From: Pseudomonadota bacterium
Lineage (GTDB): Bacteria > Myxococcota_A > Polyangia > GCA-2747355
DNA length: 64,000 bases
Reading direction: 5' to 3'
Assembly: GCA_016711215.1 (NCBI GenBank)
Contig: JADJTL010000003.1
Location: 310,001 to 374,000, forward strand
In this document: piece by piece, positions 43,261-53,155 of the stretch
Position numbering within the stretch: the stretch's first letter is position 1
Layout of the letters: every line of letters begins with the position of its first letter
Notes under the pieces: model-generated
Databases searched by the model: none
What the model saw: the letters and a program-made list of their open reading frames with translations, nothing else
Told to the model about the DNA's origin: nothing
Made by a program: the position numbers and the translations under genes

Positions 43261-44744
43261 ACCGCTCGGTCGCCGCTCATGCAACTGCGCTCGCGCTGGC
43301 GCTCGTCGCCGCCTACCTGGTCTGGACGCGTGAGCCGAGCGCAGATGACAACACGGTCGCCGTCCTCAGCCTCTCGCCGCTGGACAGCGTGACCTATCGC
43401 TCGGCCGAGCGCACCGTCGCGCTGACGCGCGGTCGCGACGAGGAGGGCGAGTACTACTGGGTCGACGTCGAGACGATCCAGCAGCCGCCCGCACAGCCGA
43501 TGACGCCGCCTCCGGCGCCCCCGCCCGCGTCAGCGCCCGGCGCCGCCCCACCCTCGGCGCCGCGCCCGGAGCCGACGCCACCGCTCGGGGTCCCACCAGG
43601 ACCGAACGGTCGAGGGCGACCAGGCGCTCCCCCGCTACCGCCAGGCCAACGCCCGCCGCCCCGCTTCGGCGCCCCGGACGCGCCCGCCGCGGCGCCGCCC
43701 GCGCCGAGACCCGCGCGCGCGCCGAGAGTCAAGGCCCCGGCCACGGCGCCCGGCCAGCCCCGAACGCGCCCCAGCGCTGCGCCCCAGGGTGCGCTCGAGT
43801 CGCAACCTGACCAACTGCGGGCCCAGACGAGCCGCGAGCAGGGTCTATGGAGCGCCGCATCGATCGCCGGTCCTCCGCCCGCGATGCCGGCGGCGCCGCC
43901 AGCACCGCCCGCAGGACCGCCCTTAAGTCCCCCGCTGCCCCCGCCGGCGCCGCCCGCGATCGCGCCCGTGAAGCGACTTCGCGGCTTCCTCGGCAACGAG
44001 GCGGCTACCGAGTTGGCCAAGAGCCTCTCCCGGCTGGCGGCGCTGCGTGCCCTCGGCCGCGTGCCCAGCGACAAGCTGGCGGAGCTGGGCCTCGCCGGCA
44101 CAGCCACGACGTTGACGCTGCGCAGCGGACGCAACACGCGCAGCTTCGTCGTCGGTGGTCGGACCTTCGGTAACAACGACGTCTACCTGCTCGACCAGAG
44201 CGACGGCCACGTCTACGTCGTGCGCCCTGGCCCCGTGCAGGATCTGACGAACGCCGAGTTTCGGCTGCAGGACCGTCGACTGCACGCCTTCGAGCTAGCG
44301 GAGATCGACCGCGTCGTCATCCGCGCCAGCGCGGGTGACCAGGCGACTGGCGAGCAGACCCTGCTGCAACATGATGCGCGCGTGCCCGACAAGAGCTTCT
44401 GGACGCTAGCCAGCGCCGTCGATCAAAGCCGCCGCAATGAGCTGATCGATAACTGGATCGGGAAGCTGAAGCGACTGCAGGTGCTGGATTACGTCGCCAA
44501 GGATGAGCCGACGGAGGGCCAGAAGCTGCGGCTACGCGTCGAATACTTCGACGGCCGAAGGCGCAGGGGCTTCGTCGAAGTGCTGGAGCGGACCCTGCTC
44601 AGCCCCGCCACCGTCGCTGCGCTCCCGGGCGGCGGTCACGACTACTTCGCGCGCACGGAGCACACCCGGCGCTTGGTCAAGCTGAGCCGGCCGCTCGTCG
44701 AAGAGCTCGAGCGAGAAGTCGGCGCGGTGATCAAGGCGAAGTAG
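43257..44744 (+). CDS. DUF4340 domain protein with Pro-rich insert
   Basis: 495 residues; 4-nt overlap with the GldG-like gene. One N-terminal membrane helix (LALALVAAYLVWTRE), a beta-rich DUF4340 start (SVTYRSAERTVALTRGRD), then an unusually long Pro/Ala-rich region (about residues 80-240), then DUF4340-type repeats (LGRVPSDKLAELGL, TTLTLRSGRNTRSFVVGG, YVVRPGPVQDL). DUF4340 proteins commonly accompany GldG-type systems. The insert is much longer than I would expect and may span the periplasm. Confidence 0.85.
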   Translation: MNRSVAAHATALALALVAAYLVWTREPSADDNTVAVLSLSPLDSVTYRSAERTVALTRGRDEEGEYYWVDVETIQQPPAQPMTPPPAPPPASAPGAAPPSAPRPEPTPPLGVPPGPNGRGRPGAPPLPPGQRPPPRFGAPDAPAAAPPAPRPARAPRVKAPATAPGQPRTRPSAAPQGALESQPDQLRAQTSREQGLWSAASIAGPPPAMPAAPPAPPAGPPLSPPLPPPAPPAIAPVKRLRGFLGNEAATELAKSLSRLAALRALGRVPSDKLAELGLAGTATTLTLRSGRNTRSFVVGGRTFGNNDVYLLDQSDGHVYVVRPGPVQDLTNAEFRLQDRRLHAFELAEIDRVVIRASAGDQATGEQTLLQHDARVPDKSFWTLASAVDQSRRNELIDNWIGKLKRLQVLDYVAKDEPTEGQKLRLRVEYFDGRRRRGFVEVLERTLLSPATVAALPGGGHDYFARTEHTRRLVKLSRPLVEELEREVGAVIKAK

Positions 44745-44773
44745 TCGAAGGCGTCCGAAGGGCTCGAGGGCGT

Positions 44774-44815
44774 CTCGCACCTCGCTCGCAGCGCGAGGTG
44801 CGAGCGAGGTGCGAG
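44774..44815. terminator. Perfect 16-bp stem between convergent operons, possible bidirectional terminator
   Basis: Arms 44774-44789 (CTCGCACCTCGCTCGC) and 44800-44815 are exact reverse complements around a 10-nt loop. It sits between the ends of the DUF4340 gene (44744) and recA (44917), which converge. There is no T-tract; the second arm belongs to the 11-bp repeat array. Confidence 0.4.
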
Positions 44816-44855
44816 CGAGGTGCGAGCGAGGTGCGAGCGAGGTGCGAGCGAGGAC
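44793..44855. repeat. 11-bp tandem repeat
   Basis: Five exact head-to-tail copies of GCGAGGTGCGA and a partial sixth, intergenic, between the two convergent operons. Not a CRISPR: there are no spacers. Confidence 0.9.
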
Positions 44856-44916
44856 GCGTTGAGCGCGACCGCGCAGGGGCGCTCGAGGACGCGTGGGTTG
44901 TTTCGCTGACGCGGCC

Positions 44917-46152
<1,236 letters not shown>

Positions 46153-46170
46153 GGTCTTAGCTACTCCTCG

Positions 46171-46197
46171 GCACGACGCGCTCAGCGTTCGTCGTGC
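46171..46197. other. Hairpin in the thpR-recA junction
   Basis: GCACGACG, 11 nt, CGTCGTGC: an exact 8-bp inverted repeat that covers the thpR stop codon and lies just before the recA ribosome site. A second, overlapping dyad AGCGTTC-N10-GAACGCT (minus strand) contains GTTCAG, the conserved half of the myxobacterial LexA site. Either could control recA. Confidence 0.45.
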
Positions 46198-46766
46198 CCT
46201 GAACGCTGCAGCGCGAAACGGGCGATTGCCGTGTACTCGGCCCCACGTCGCTGCAGCTCGCTGCGATAAAGCACAACCTCGGTCGGCACAGCCGACCCCA
46301 CCCGATGATCGGTCCACGGGGTGCACACCTCGGCAGTGCCCTCCTTGACCCGACCAAGCGTCAGGTGCGGAAAAAAGGCCCGCGGCTCGGGCGCAAAGCC
46401 CAGCGCGTCGACCCAGCCGTTGACGTCCTCGGCCAGCCGCGCCAGGCCGCCCTCGGCATCGCGCAGCCCGGCGCAGAGCACCTGCGGCTGCGCCGGCGTC
46501 GGCAGGGCAAAGAGCCCATGCACCTGGAGCGGAAACGCGCGGCGGCCCGCCAACCCAGCGGCCAGCCGGTCGCGCAGGGCGAAGGTCACCTCCTGCGGAA
46601 TCTCGCCGAGGAAGCGTAGCGTGACGTGCAGATTCGTCGCGGGCACCCAGGCCACCCGCAGCCCGAGCCGCTCGGCCTCGGCGCAGAGCTCCGCCTGCAG
46701 CTTGAACACCTGCTCGATCACCGCCACGGGCAGGTTGAGCGCGATGAAGGCGCGGATTCTTTCCAT
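46182..46766 (-). CDS. thpR: RNA 2',3'-cyclic phosphodiesterase (2'-5' RNA ligase family)
   Basis: 194 residues. Two HxTx motifs of the 2H phosphoesterase family: LHVTLRFLG (about residue 46) and FFPHLTLGRVK (about 135). Begins MERIRAFIALNLP, the standard ThpR/LigT beginning. Hydrolyses 2',3'-cyclic phosphate ends of RNA. Located between cinA and recA, an arrangement seen in other delta-class bacteria. Confidence 0.93.
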   Translation of the reverse strand: MERIRAFIALNLPVAVIEQVFKLQAELCAEAERLGLRVAWVPATNLHVTLRFLGEIPQEVTFALRDRLAAGLAGRRAFPLQVHGLFALPTPAQPQVLCAGLRDAEGGLARLAEDVNGWVDALGFAPEPRAFFPHLTLGRVKEGTAEVCTPWTDHRVGSAVPTEVVLYRSELQRRGAEYTAIARFALQRSGHDER

Positions 46767-46863
46767 CCTGCGGCGTGGCTCCGATCGGTTGAAGCGCCAG
46801 TTATCCGCGCTGCCGGCGCCATGTCAAGGCGGCCCGCGGCGATTCAGCCGACCGACGCGGCCG

Positions 46864-48183
46864 CTAGGCCCAGCGGCCGCCACAGGGATCGTCGCCGTTG
46901 AAGTCCTCGCCGCGCAGCCGGGCACGCAGCAGCCACAGCGCCACATAGGCCGCGGCCAGCCTGTTACGCCCGCGATCGTAGGGCAGTCGCCGCTGCAGAT
47001 GGCTCACGCCGCGGCCGTCGGCGACGGCGAAATGCACCGTGCCCACGGGCTTGGCGAGGCTGCCCCCGTCGGGTCCGGCAATCCCCGTCACCGCCAGCCC
47101 GTACTCGGCCGGCGCCCGCTCACGCACCGCGCGCGCCATCGCCTCGGCGCAGGCGCGGCTGACGGCGCCATGCTCGGCGAGCAGCGCCGCTGGTAGCGCG
47201 AGCAGCTCGCGCTTGACCCGGTCGGCATAGGCCACGACCCCGAGCTCGAAGACGGCGCTGCTGCCCGCGGCGCCGGTGAGCAGCTCGGCGACCCGTCCGC
47301 CGGTGCAGGACTCCGCCACCGCCACACGCGCGCCGGCTCCCCGCAGAGCGTCCACCAGCGACTCGGCGAAGCTGCGGCCCTCGCGGTCGAAGACAAAGCG
47401 CTCGAGGCGCCGAAGGACCTCGGCTTCGAGCGCTTCGACGGCACGGTCCGCGCGGATCTGCGCCGCGGCGGCCTCCCCCTCCGCCCGAGCCACGACGATC
47501 ACGTGATTCTCGGGGAAGTGCGTGCGGAAGTGGAGTGACGTCACGCAGTCGGTGACGGCCACCGCCGCCAACAGATTACGCAGGGCGGCGTCTGCCTTGC
47601 CCTCACCGATCCCGAAGAGCTTGATCGTGCGGCGAGCGACGGCCCCGCGCCGCAGGCGCGCGAGGATCCACGGCGCGACGTGCTCGTCGAACATCGCTCG
47701 CATCTCGGCGGGCACGCCAGGGAGCGCGAAGACCTGGCAGCCACCGACGACCAACGCCAGCCCAGGGGCCGTACCGCAAGCGTTGGCCAAGGCCGTCGCC
47801 GAGGGCGGCAGCTCCGCCTGCTTGGCGTTGTTGGCGCTGTACTGCAGGTTCATGGCAGCGAAGCGCTGCTCGATCGCCCGGACGAGCTCGGGACGCGACA
47901 CCAGCCCTTCACCGATGGCCTCGGCGAGGGCGGCGGCCGTCAGGTCGTCGACGGTCGGCCCCAGGCCGCCGGTGATCAGCAGCAGGGAACAACGCGCCGC
48001 GGCCTCCTGCACCGCGACAACGATCGCGGCGGGCTCGTCCGCCACGGCGACGACCCGCCGCGCGGGCAGACCGCACTCGAGCAAGCGCGCGCCGAGCCAG
48101 GCCGCGTTGCCATTGACGACCTCACCGCGCAGCAGCTCGTCGCCGATCGTCAGGATCTCGCCACCCTCATGTCGCGTCGTCAT
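46864..48183 (-). CDS. cinA: CinA-like protein: nicotinamide-nucleotide amidohydrolase / ADP-ribose pyrophosphatase-type
   Basis: 439 residues from ATG 48183 with a perfect AGGAGG ribosome site. N-terminal MoeA-like (COG1058) domain (ILTIGDELLRGEVVNGNAAWLG, LLITGGLGPTVDDLT) and C-terminal CinA domain with catalytic-type SCTGG and TGIAGPDGG. The N-terminal half hydrolyses ADP-ribose and the C-terminal half deamidates NMN in studied members, recycling pyridine nucleotides. First gene of cinA-thpR-recA; divergent from the kinase gene. Confidence 0.94.
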   Translation of the reverse strand: MTTRHEGGEILTIGDELLRGEVVNGNAAWLGARLLECGLPARRVVAVADEPAAIVVAVQEAAARCSLLLITGGLGPTVDDLTAAALAEAIGEGLVSRPELVRAIEQRFAAMNLQYSANNAKQAELPPSATALANACGTAPGLALVVGGCQVFALPGVPAEMRAMFDEHVAPWILARLRRGAVARRTIKLFGIGEGKADAALRNLLAAVAVTDCVTSLHFRTHFPENHVIVVARAEGEAAAAQIRADRAVEALEAEVLRRLERFVFDREGRSFAESLVDALRGAGARVAVAESCTGGRVAELLTGAAGSSAVFELGVVAYADRVKRELLALPAALLAEHGAVSRACAEAMARAVRERAPAEYGLAVTGIAGPDGGSLAKPVGTVHFAVADGRGVSHLQRRLPYDRGRNRLAAAYVALWLLRARLRGEDFNGDDPCGGRWA

Positions 48184-48270
48184 TTGCCGGCCTCCTGCCC
48201 GAGAAACACCGCGTCGCGCGGCGGCCATAAGCCTTCTTCCGTCACCGCGGCTGCCTTATGATCGCCAGCC

Positions 48271-50301
48271 GTGCTGCTCTGCCCACAATGCCTCGCGCTG
48301 CGCACCACTGCGGCGCCCTGTCCGCGCGACGGCGCTACACCGCAGGACTATGCCACGGCGCTCGTCGGCCAGCGCCTGGGACCGTGGCGCCTGCGGGCCA
48401 AGGTCGGCGAAGGCGGCATGGCGCTGGTCTACGCCGCCGAGCACGAGGAGCTCGGCCGCCTCGCGGCGATCAAGGTCCTGCGGCCCGAGCTGAGCCTGCG
48501 CGAATCCCTCGTCGCGCGCTTTCTACAGGAGGCGCGCGCGGTCAGCCTGATCGGTCATCAAAATATCGTCACCGTCTATGATTTCGGCCGCGCGCCCGGC
48601 GATACCAGCTACATCGTGATGGAGTATCTGCGCGGCGCGACGCTGCGCGAGCTGCTCGAGCGCGGCGGGGTGCTGCCGCTCGAGCGCATCGTCGCGATCG
48701 TCGAGCAAGTGGGCCAGGCGCTCGCCGCCGCCCATGACAAGGGCTTCGTCCACTGTGACGTCAAGCCGGAGAACATCGTCGTCGACGACAGCGCTGCCCG
48801 ACCCGCGGTCAAGCTGCTCGACTTCGGCATCGCGACGCTGCTCAGCGCCGACGCGAGGACGGCCGAGACCGCGACGGCCGTCGGCACGGCGCCCTACATG
48901 GCACCGGAACAGCTCCGACAGGGCGCCGTCGACGCGCGCACGGATGTCTATGCGCTTGGCGCGCTGACCTACGAGCTCCTGAGCCTTCAGCTCCCCTTCC
49001 CCGGCCCGAGCGCGAAGGCGGTGCGCCTGCTGCAGGCCAAGCGCGCACCCGCGCCTCCTTGTGCGCGGCGCGGCGAGCTGAACGTCGCCACGGCGACGGC
49101 GTTGGACACCGCCGTCCTGCGCGCGCTGGCCCTGGCCCCCGAGCAGCGCTTTGCCGGCGTCCTCCCCTTTCTCAACGCCCTGGAGGGCGCGCGAACGTCG
49201 GCCGGAGCAGCTTCCTCCGCGCCCTTCGCCCCGGCTGGGCCCGCTCGGGCGTCCTCGCCGCGCTGGCGGGCGGCCCTCGCCGCCGGGGTGCTGCTGGCGC
49301 TGGTGGCGGGGCTGAGCGCAGCGCGCTGGTGGGGCCTGGGGAGCGCGCGCCGGTCGCCGACCCGGCCCCTGCGCGCGCCTGCGTCCAGCCCCCCTCGCGC
49401 GCCGGGTCCGAGGACACCGACGATCGCGACGCCCGCACCGCTCGATCTCGTGCTCGCCGCGCTGCGCGCTGGCGACGCTGCCACCCGCGCACAGGTGCTG
49501 GGTTGGCTCGGCGAGCTCAACCGCACCGTCTGCGCCGCCGCCGTGCGCGAGGCGACGACCGACGCTGAGCCGCGGGTACGGCGCAGCGCCGCCCTCGCAC
49601 TGGCGGCGCTGCGCCCGACGCCCCCCGAGGCGCAGGAGACACTCCAGCGGCTGCTGGCGACAGCGCAGGGGCAGCCGGACCAGGCCTGGCTGCGGCTCGA
49701 CGCCGCGACCGCTCTCGCGCAGCTCGGCAGCCAGCTCGGCGTGCTCCAGCTCGAGCGCGAGCTGCAGACCGCCAACCCGTGGCTACGCATCGCCATCCTC
49801 GAGGCCCTCGCCCGCGCGGGCCAGCGCAGCGGCCTGGCCCTCGCGCGCCAGCTCCGCGAGACCACGCCGGCAACGCGGGCGACGCGCCTGGGGGCGCTGC
49901 TGCGGCTCGAACGCACGAGCCGCGGGCGCTGGGCCAAGCAGCAACTGCTCCGAGCCCTGCAGAGCGGCGCCTGGGAGGAGCGCCTGCTGGCGGCGCAGGC
50001 CCTGGCCCCGATCGTCCCGGGCCGCAGCCAGGCGGCGTTGCGCCAGGCGCTGCGCAGCGGGCCGAGCGAGGTTCAGCTGCGCGCGGCCGTTCAGCTCGCC
50101 CGCGATTTCGGCGACGCCCGCGCCGGCCCGCTGCTGCGCGCGGCCCTGCAGCTCCCCGCACGTGAGGACGACGCCGTCGCGGTCGCGCTGGCGCTGGGGC
50201 GCTTGGCCGGCCCGCAGGACCGTGAGGCCCTCCGGGCGGCCCTCGCGCGGCCGCTGCCTCTGCTGCGCCTGGCCGCGGCCGTGGCCCTGCTCGAACCCTG
50301 A
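48271..50301 (+). CDS. Ser/Thr protein kinase (non-RD) with HEAT-repeat tail
   Basis: 676 residues, GTG start. A short zinc-ribbon-like start (CPQC...CPRDG) precedes a Hanks-type kinase (about 37-290): GEGGMALVY glycine loop, Lys68, catalytic loop HCDVKPEN (161-168), DFG (184-186), APEQ. Cys162 replaces the usual Arg, making this a non-RD kinase. One membrane helix (about 332-350), then HEAT-like helical repeats to the end. A TATGAT box at 48257-48262 lies only 8 nt before GTG, so the mRNA may be leaderless. Divergent from cinA. Confidence 0.88.
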   Translation: MLLCPQCLALRTTAAPCPRDGATPQDYATALVGQRLGPWRLRAKVGEGGMALVYAAEHEELGRLAAIKVLRPELSLRESLVARFLQEARAVSLIGHQNIVTVYDFGRAPGDTSYIVMEYLRGATLRELLERGGVLPLERIVAIVEQVGQALAAAHDKGFVHCDVKPENIVVDDSAARPAVKLLDFGIATLLSADARTAETATAVGTAPYMAPEQLRQGAVDARTDVYALGALTYELLSLQLPFPGPSAKAVRLLQAKRAPAPPCARRGELNVATATALDTAVLRALALAPEQRFAGVLPFLNALEGARTSAGAASSAPFAPAGPARASSPRWRAALAAGVLLALVAGLSAARWWGLGSARRSPTRPLRAPASSPPRAPGPRTPTIATPAPLDLVLAALRAGDAATRAQVLGWLGELNRTVCAAAVREATTDAEPRVRRSAALALAALRPTPPEAQETLQRLLATAQGQPDQAWLRLDAATALAQLGSQLGVLQLERELQTANPWLRIAILEALARAGQRSGLALARQLRETTPATRATRLGALLRLERTSRGRWAKQQLLRALQSGAWEERLLAAQALAPIVPGRSQAALRQALRSGPSEVQLRAAVQLARDFGDARAGPLLRAALQLPAREDDAVAVALALGRLAGPQDREALRAALARPLPLLRLAAAVALLEP

Positions 50302-50315
50302 GGCCCAGCGCGGGC

Positions 50316-51650
50316 TCAGCGCGCCTGCGGCTCGTAGCGCCGCAGCGCCGGGGTCAGCAGGGCTGCGACCAAGAGCAGGGCGCCGCCAAAGGCCACGCCG
50401 TAGGCGCGGTTATTCTGCAGCAACCCCATGATCAGCCCACCCAGGCCGAGGCTGACGCAGATCTCCGGGATGACGATGAACATGTTGAAGATGCCCATGA
50501 AGATCCCGTACTGATGCTTGGGCAGGTGGTCGACGAGAATGACGTAGGGCATCGAGACGACCGAAGCCCAGCCGACGCCCGCAGCGATCATCGGCAGGTA
50601 GAGCAAGCCGGGCGTGTGGATCAGCGGCACGGCGAGCAGTCCGAGCCCAGCCACAGCGAGCGCCAACGCGTGCGTGTTGGCGCGACCGAAGCGGCGCACC
50701 AGCACCGGGATCAGCAGCGCGAAGAGCGGCGTGGCAAGCCCGCGCGCCATCACCGTCGCCGCGGCGAAGCGCACCCCGGCGTCATAACGCGCCGAGTGCG
50801 GATCGGTCGCGCCGAAGACGTTATGGGGCACGGCCACCGCGTAGAACATCCACATGCAGAAGAGGCCCATCCAGGTGAAGAACTGGACCAGAGCCAGATG
50901 CTTCATCACCGGGGGCATCGTCAGGTAGCAGCTCTTGGTCTCCCGCCACCAGGCGACGAGGGCGGCGAGGACCCCACCAGCGGGTCGGTCGCTGGGGCCT
51001 GCCGCGCTAGCGTCGGGCGGGTACTCGGGCGTGCTCACCACTGTCCACAGCACCGCAGCGATGAAGATCGCCGCGCAGAGGTAGAAGGAGTAGTGCATCG
51101 CGCTCTTGCCGCTGGCGCGCAGCGCGGGGAAGATCGCCGGGAGATCGATCGAGGCGATGAAGTTGCCGAGGATCGTGCCCAGGCCGATCATCACGCTCTG
51201 CATCGCGTAGCCGGTGGGGCGCTGCCGGCTGTTCTGCATGTCGGCGACGAAGGCGCGAAAGGGCTCCATCGTCACGTTGAGCGCGGCGTCGAGCACCCAC
51301 AGCAGACCTGCTGCCATCCAGAGCGACGATGCGCTGGGCATCAGGACCAACGCGACGGTGCCGAGGATCGCCCCGGCGAGGAAGAAGGGGCGGCGCCGGG
51401 CGCGCAGGCGCGGCAGCCAGGTCTTGTCGCTCAGGTACCCGACGATCGGTTGGATCACCAGCCCGGTCGCCGGCGCGGCGAGCCAGAGCAGGGGGATCTC
51501 GTCGGGCTTCGCGCCGAGCTGCTCGAAGATCGAGCTCATGCGAGCAAACTGGATCTCGAACCCATGCTGGATGCCGAAGAAGCCGACGCTCATGCTGATC
51601 AAGCGCCAGAGCGTCAGATCCGGTTTGCTGGCCGCGCTAGGGTCGTCCAT
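50316..51650 (-). CDS. MFS transporter (GPH / SLC45-like sugar transporter)
   Basis: 444 residues, 12 predicted helices. The N-terminus (SVGFFGIQHGFEIQFARMSSIFEQLG) and PIVGYLSDKTWLPRLRARRRPFFLAG fit SLC45/GPH-type sucrose or maltose carriers. Central loop of about 60 residues between helices 6 and 7. Converges with the first kinase gene and is divergent from hisI. The substrate is not certain. Confidence 0.88.
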   Translation of the reverse strand: MDDPSAASKPDLTLWRLISMSVGFFGIQHGFEIQFARMSSIFEQLGAKPDEIPLLWLAAPATGLVIQPIVGYLSDKTWLPRLRARRRPFFLAGAILGTVALVLMPSASSLWMAAGLLWVLDAALNVTMEPFRAFVADMQNSRQRPTGYAMQSVMIGLGTILGNFIASIDLPAIFPALRASGKSAMHYSFYLCAAIFIAAVLWTVVSTPEYPPDASAAGPSDRPAGGVLAALVAWWRETKSCYLTMPPVMKHLALVQFFTWMGLFCMWMFYAVAVPHNVFGATDPHSARYDAGVRFAAATVMARGLATPLFALLIPVLVRRFGRANTHALALAVAGLGLLAVPLIHTPGLLYLPMIAAGVGWASVVSMPYVILVDHLPKHQYGIFMGIFNMFIVIPEICVSLGLGGLIMGLLQNNRAYGVAFGGALLLVAALLTPALRRYEPQAR

Positions 51651-51785
51651 GTCGTGCTCCTTCGGCGCAGATTGTCGCCTCGCGCCGCGACGCGCAACGC
51701 CAAAGCGCGCGCGCGAGGCCCGGGTGGTTGTGTGGCGCTCCTGCTTCGGCTAAGAAACGGCGCAACGCAGCGAGGCGAGGGAACG

Positions 51786-52187
51786 ATGAGCAGCGAGAGC
51801 AAGACCTGGCGCGAGGTGGTGGATTTCGCCAAGGCCGGTGGCCTGGTGACGGCGATCGCCCAAGACGCCGAGAGCGGCGAGATCCTGATGGTGGCGCACA
51901 TGAACGAGCAGGCGTTGGCGCGCACGCTCGAGCTGGGCGAGGTGGTCTACTTCAGCCGCTCGCGCCAACGGCTCTGGCACAAGGGGGAGGAGAGCGGCAA
52001 CGTGCAGCGGGTGCGCGAGGTGCGCGCCGACTGCGACGGCGACGCGATCCTGCTGCTGGTGGAGCAGGTCGGCAATGCCGCCTGTCATACCGGCAAGCGC
52101 AGCTGCTTCTTTCGCCGCCTCGACGGGGGCGAAGTTCGCGACGTCGGCGTACAGATCTTCGATCCCCGCCAGGTCTACGGCAAATGA
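51786..52187 (+). CDS. hisI: Phosphoribosyl-AMP cyclohydrolase
   Basis: 133 residues from ATG 51786. Motifs MVAHMNEQAL, VVYFSRSRQRLWHKGEESGN and the metal site DCDGDAILLLVEQ...ACHTGKRSCFFR are diagnostic. Third step of histidine biosynthesis. No HisE (pyrophosphohydrolase) domain is fused. Its stop overlaps the hisG start by 4 nt. The open frame extends far upstream on this strand, but that part is antisense to the MFS gene. Confidence 0.96.
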   Translation: MSSESKTWREVVDFAKAGGLVTAIAQDAESGEILMVAHMNEQALARTLELGEVVYFSRSRQRLWHKGEESGNVQRVREVRADCDGDAILLLVEQVGNAACHTGKRSCFFRRLDGGEVRDVGVQIFDPRQVYGK

Positions 52188-53068
52188 GAGACGCCGACGG
52201 CCGGCTTCGGCTGGGGATTCCCAAGGGCAGCCTGCAGGCGACGACCCAGCGCCTCTTCGGCCTGGCGGGCTACGATCTGCGGATCTCGGGGCGCTCCTAC
52301 TACCCCGAGATCGATGACCCCGCGGTCCAGTGCATCTTGATTCGACCCCAGGAGATGGCGCGCTACGTCGAGCACGGCGTGCTCGACGTGGCGATCACGG
52401 GGCTGGACTGGCTGCTCGAGACCGGCGCCGACGTCGTCGAGCTCGCCGACCTGCGCGCCCCGTGGCCCAACTTCGGCGTCGTGCGCTGGCTGATGGCCGT
52501 CAAGGACGGCTCGCCCTTCAGCAGCGTCGACGATCTGCAGGGCAAGCGCATCGCCACCGAGGCGGTGGGGATGACGCAACGCTTCCTTCGCGAGCACGGC
52601 GTCAGCGCCGAGGTGGAGTTTTCCTGGGGCGCGACCGAGGTCAAGCCGCCGATCCTCGCCGACGCGATCGTCGATGTCTCCGAGACGGGGTCGAGCCTGC
52701 GAGCCAACGCGCTGCACGCGATCCACGTCGTGCTGGAGAGCACGCCGCGCCTGATCGCCAGCCATGCCGCGCTGGCCGATAGCGCGCGCAAGGGACAGAT
52801 CGAGCGCTTGCTGATGCTGCTGCGCGGCGCCATCACCGCGGCCACACGGGTGATGCTTTCGATGAACGTGCCCCGCGATCGGCTGGCGCAGGTGCTGGCG
52901 ATCCTTCCGGCGCTCGCGACGCCCACCACCGCCCCGCTCGCTGACGCGGGCTGGCTCGATGTCAGCACGGTGGTCGAGGAGAAGCAGGCGCGCCTGCTGA
53001 TCCCCGAGCTCTATGCCGCCGGCGCGCGCAGCATCATCGAGCTGCCGATCAACAAGCTCATCGAGTAG
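52184..53068 (+). CDS. hisG: ATP phosphoribosyltransferase (long form)
   Basis: 294 residues from ATG 52184. GIPKGSLQATTQRLFGLAG, DVAITGLDWLLETGA, ATEAVGMTQRF and the PRPP loop ADAIVDVSETGSSLRANAL are present. A C-terminal ACT-like regulatory region of about 75 residues follows (MLSMNVPRDRLAQVLAILPAL), so it is the long, histidine-inhibited form without HisZ. First step of histidine biosynthesis. The rest of the his pathway is not in the window. Confidence 0.96.
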   Translation: MRDADGRLRLGIPKGSLQATTQRLFGLAGYDLRISGRSYYPEIDDPAVQCILIRPQEMARYVEHGVLDVAITGLDWLLETGADVVELADLRAPWPNFGVVRWLMAVKDGSPFSSVDDLQGKRIATEAVGMTQRFLREHGVSAEVEFSWGATEVKPPILADAIVDVSETGSSLRANALHAIHVVLESTPRLIASHAALADSARKGQIERLLMLLRGAITAATRVMLSMNVPRDRLAQVLAILPALATPTTAPLADAGWLDVSTVVEEKQARLLIPELYAAGARSIIELPINKLIE

Positions 53069-53155
53069 CGGGGCCGCGCTGAAGCCGACGCCCGACGGCG
53101 CTGAATAGCCGCTGCCTGCGCTTGCTGGTACCATCGGCCACGATTCGCAGCCACG

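Noticed and set aside
44793..44855. Possible CRISPR array
   Set aside because: Units are 11 bp and directly adjacent with no spacers, and no cas genes are present.
50514..51785. Upstream extension of the hisI frame
   Set aside because: Runs antisense through the MFS gene; HisI homology begins at ATG 51786.
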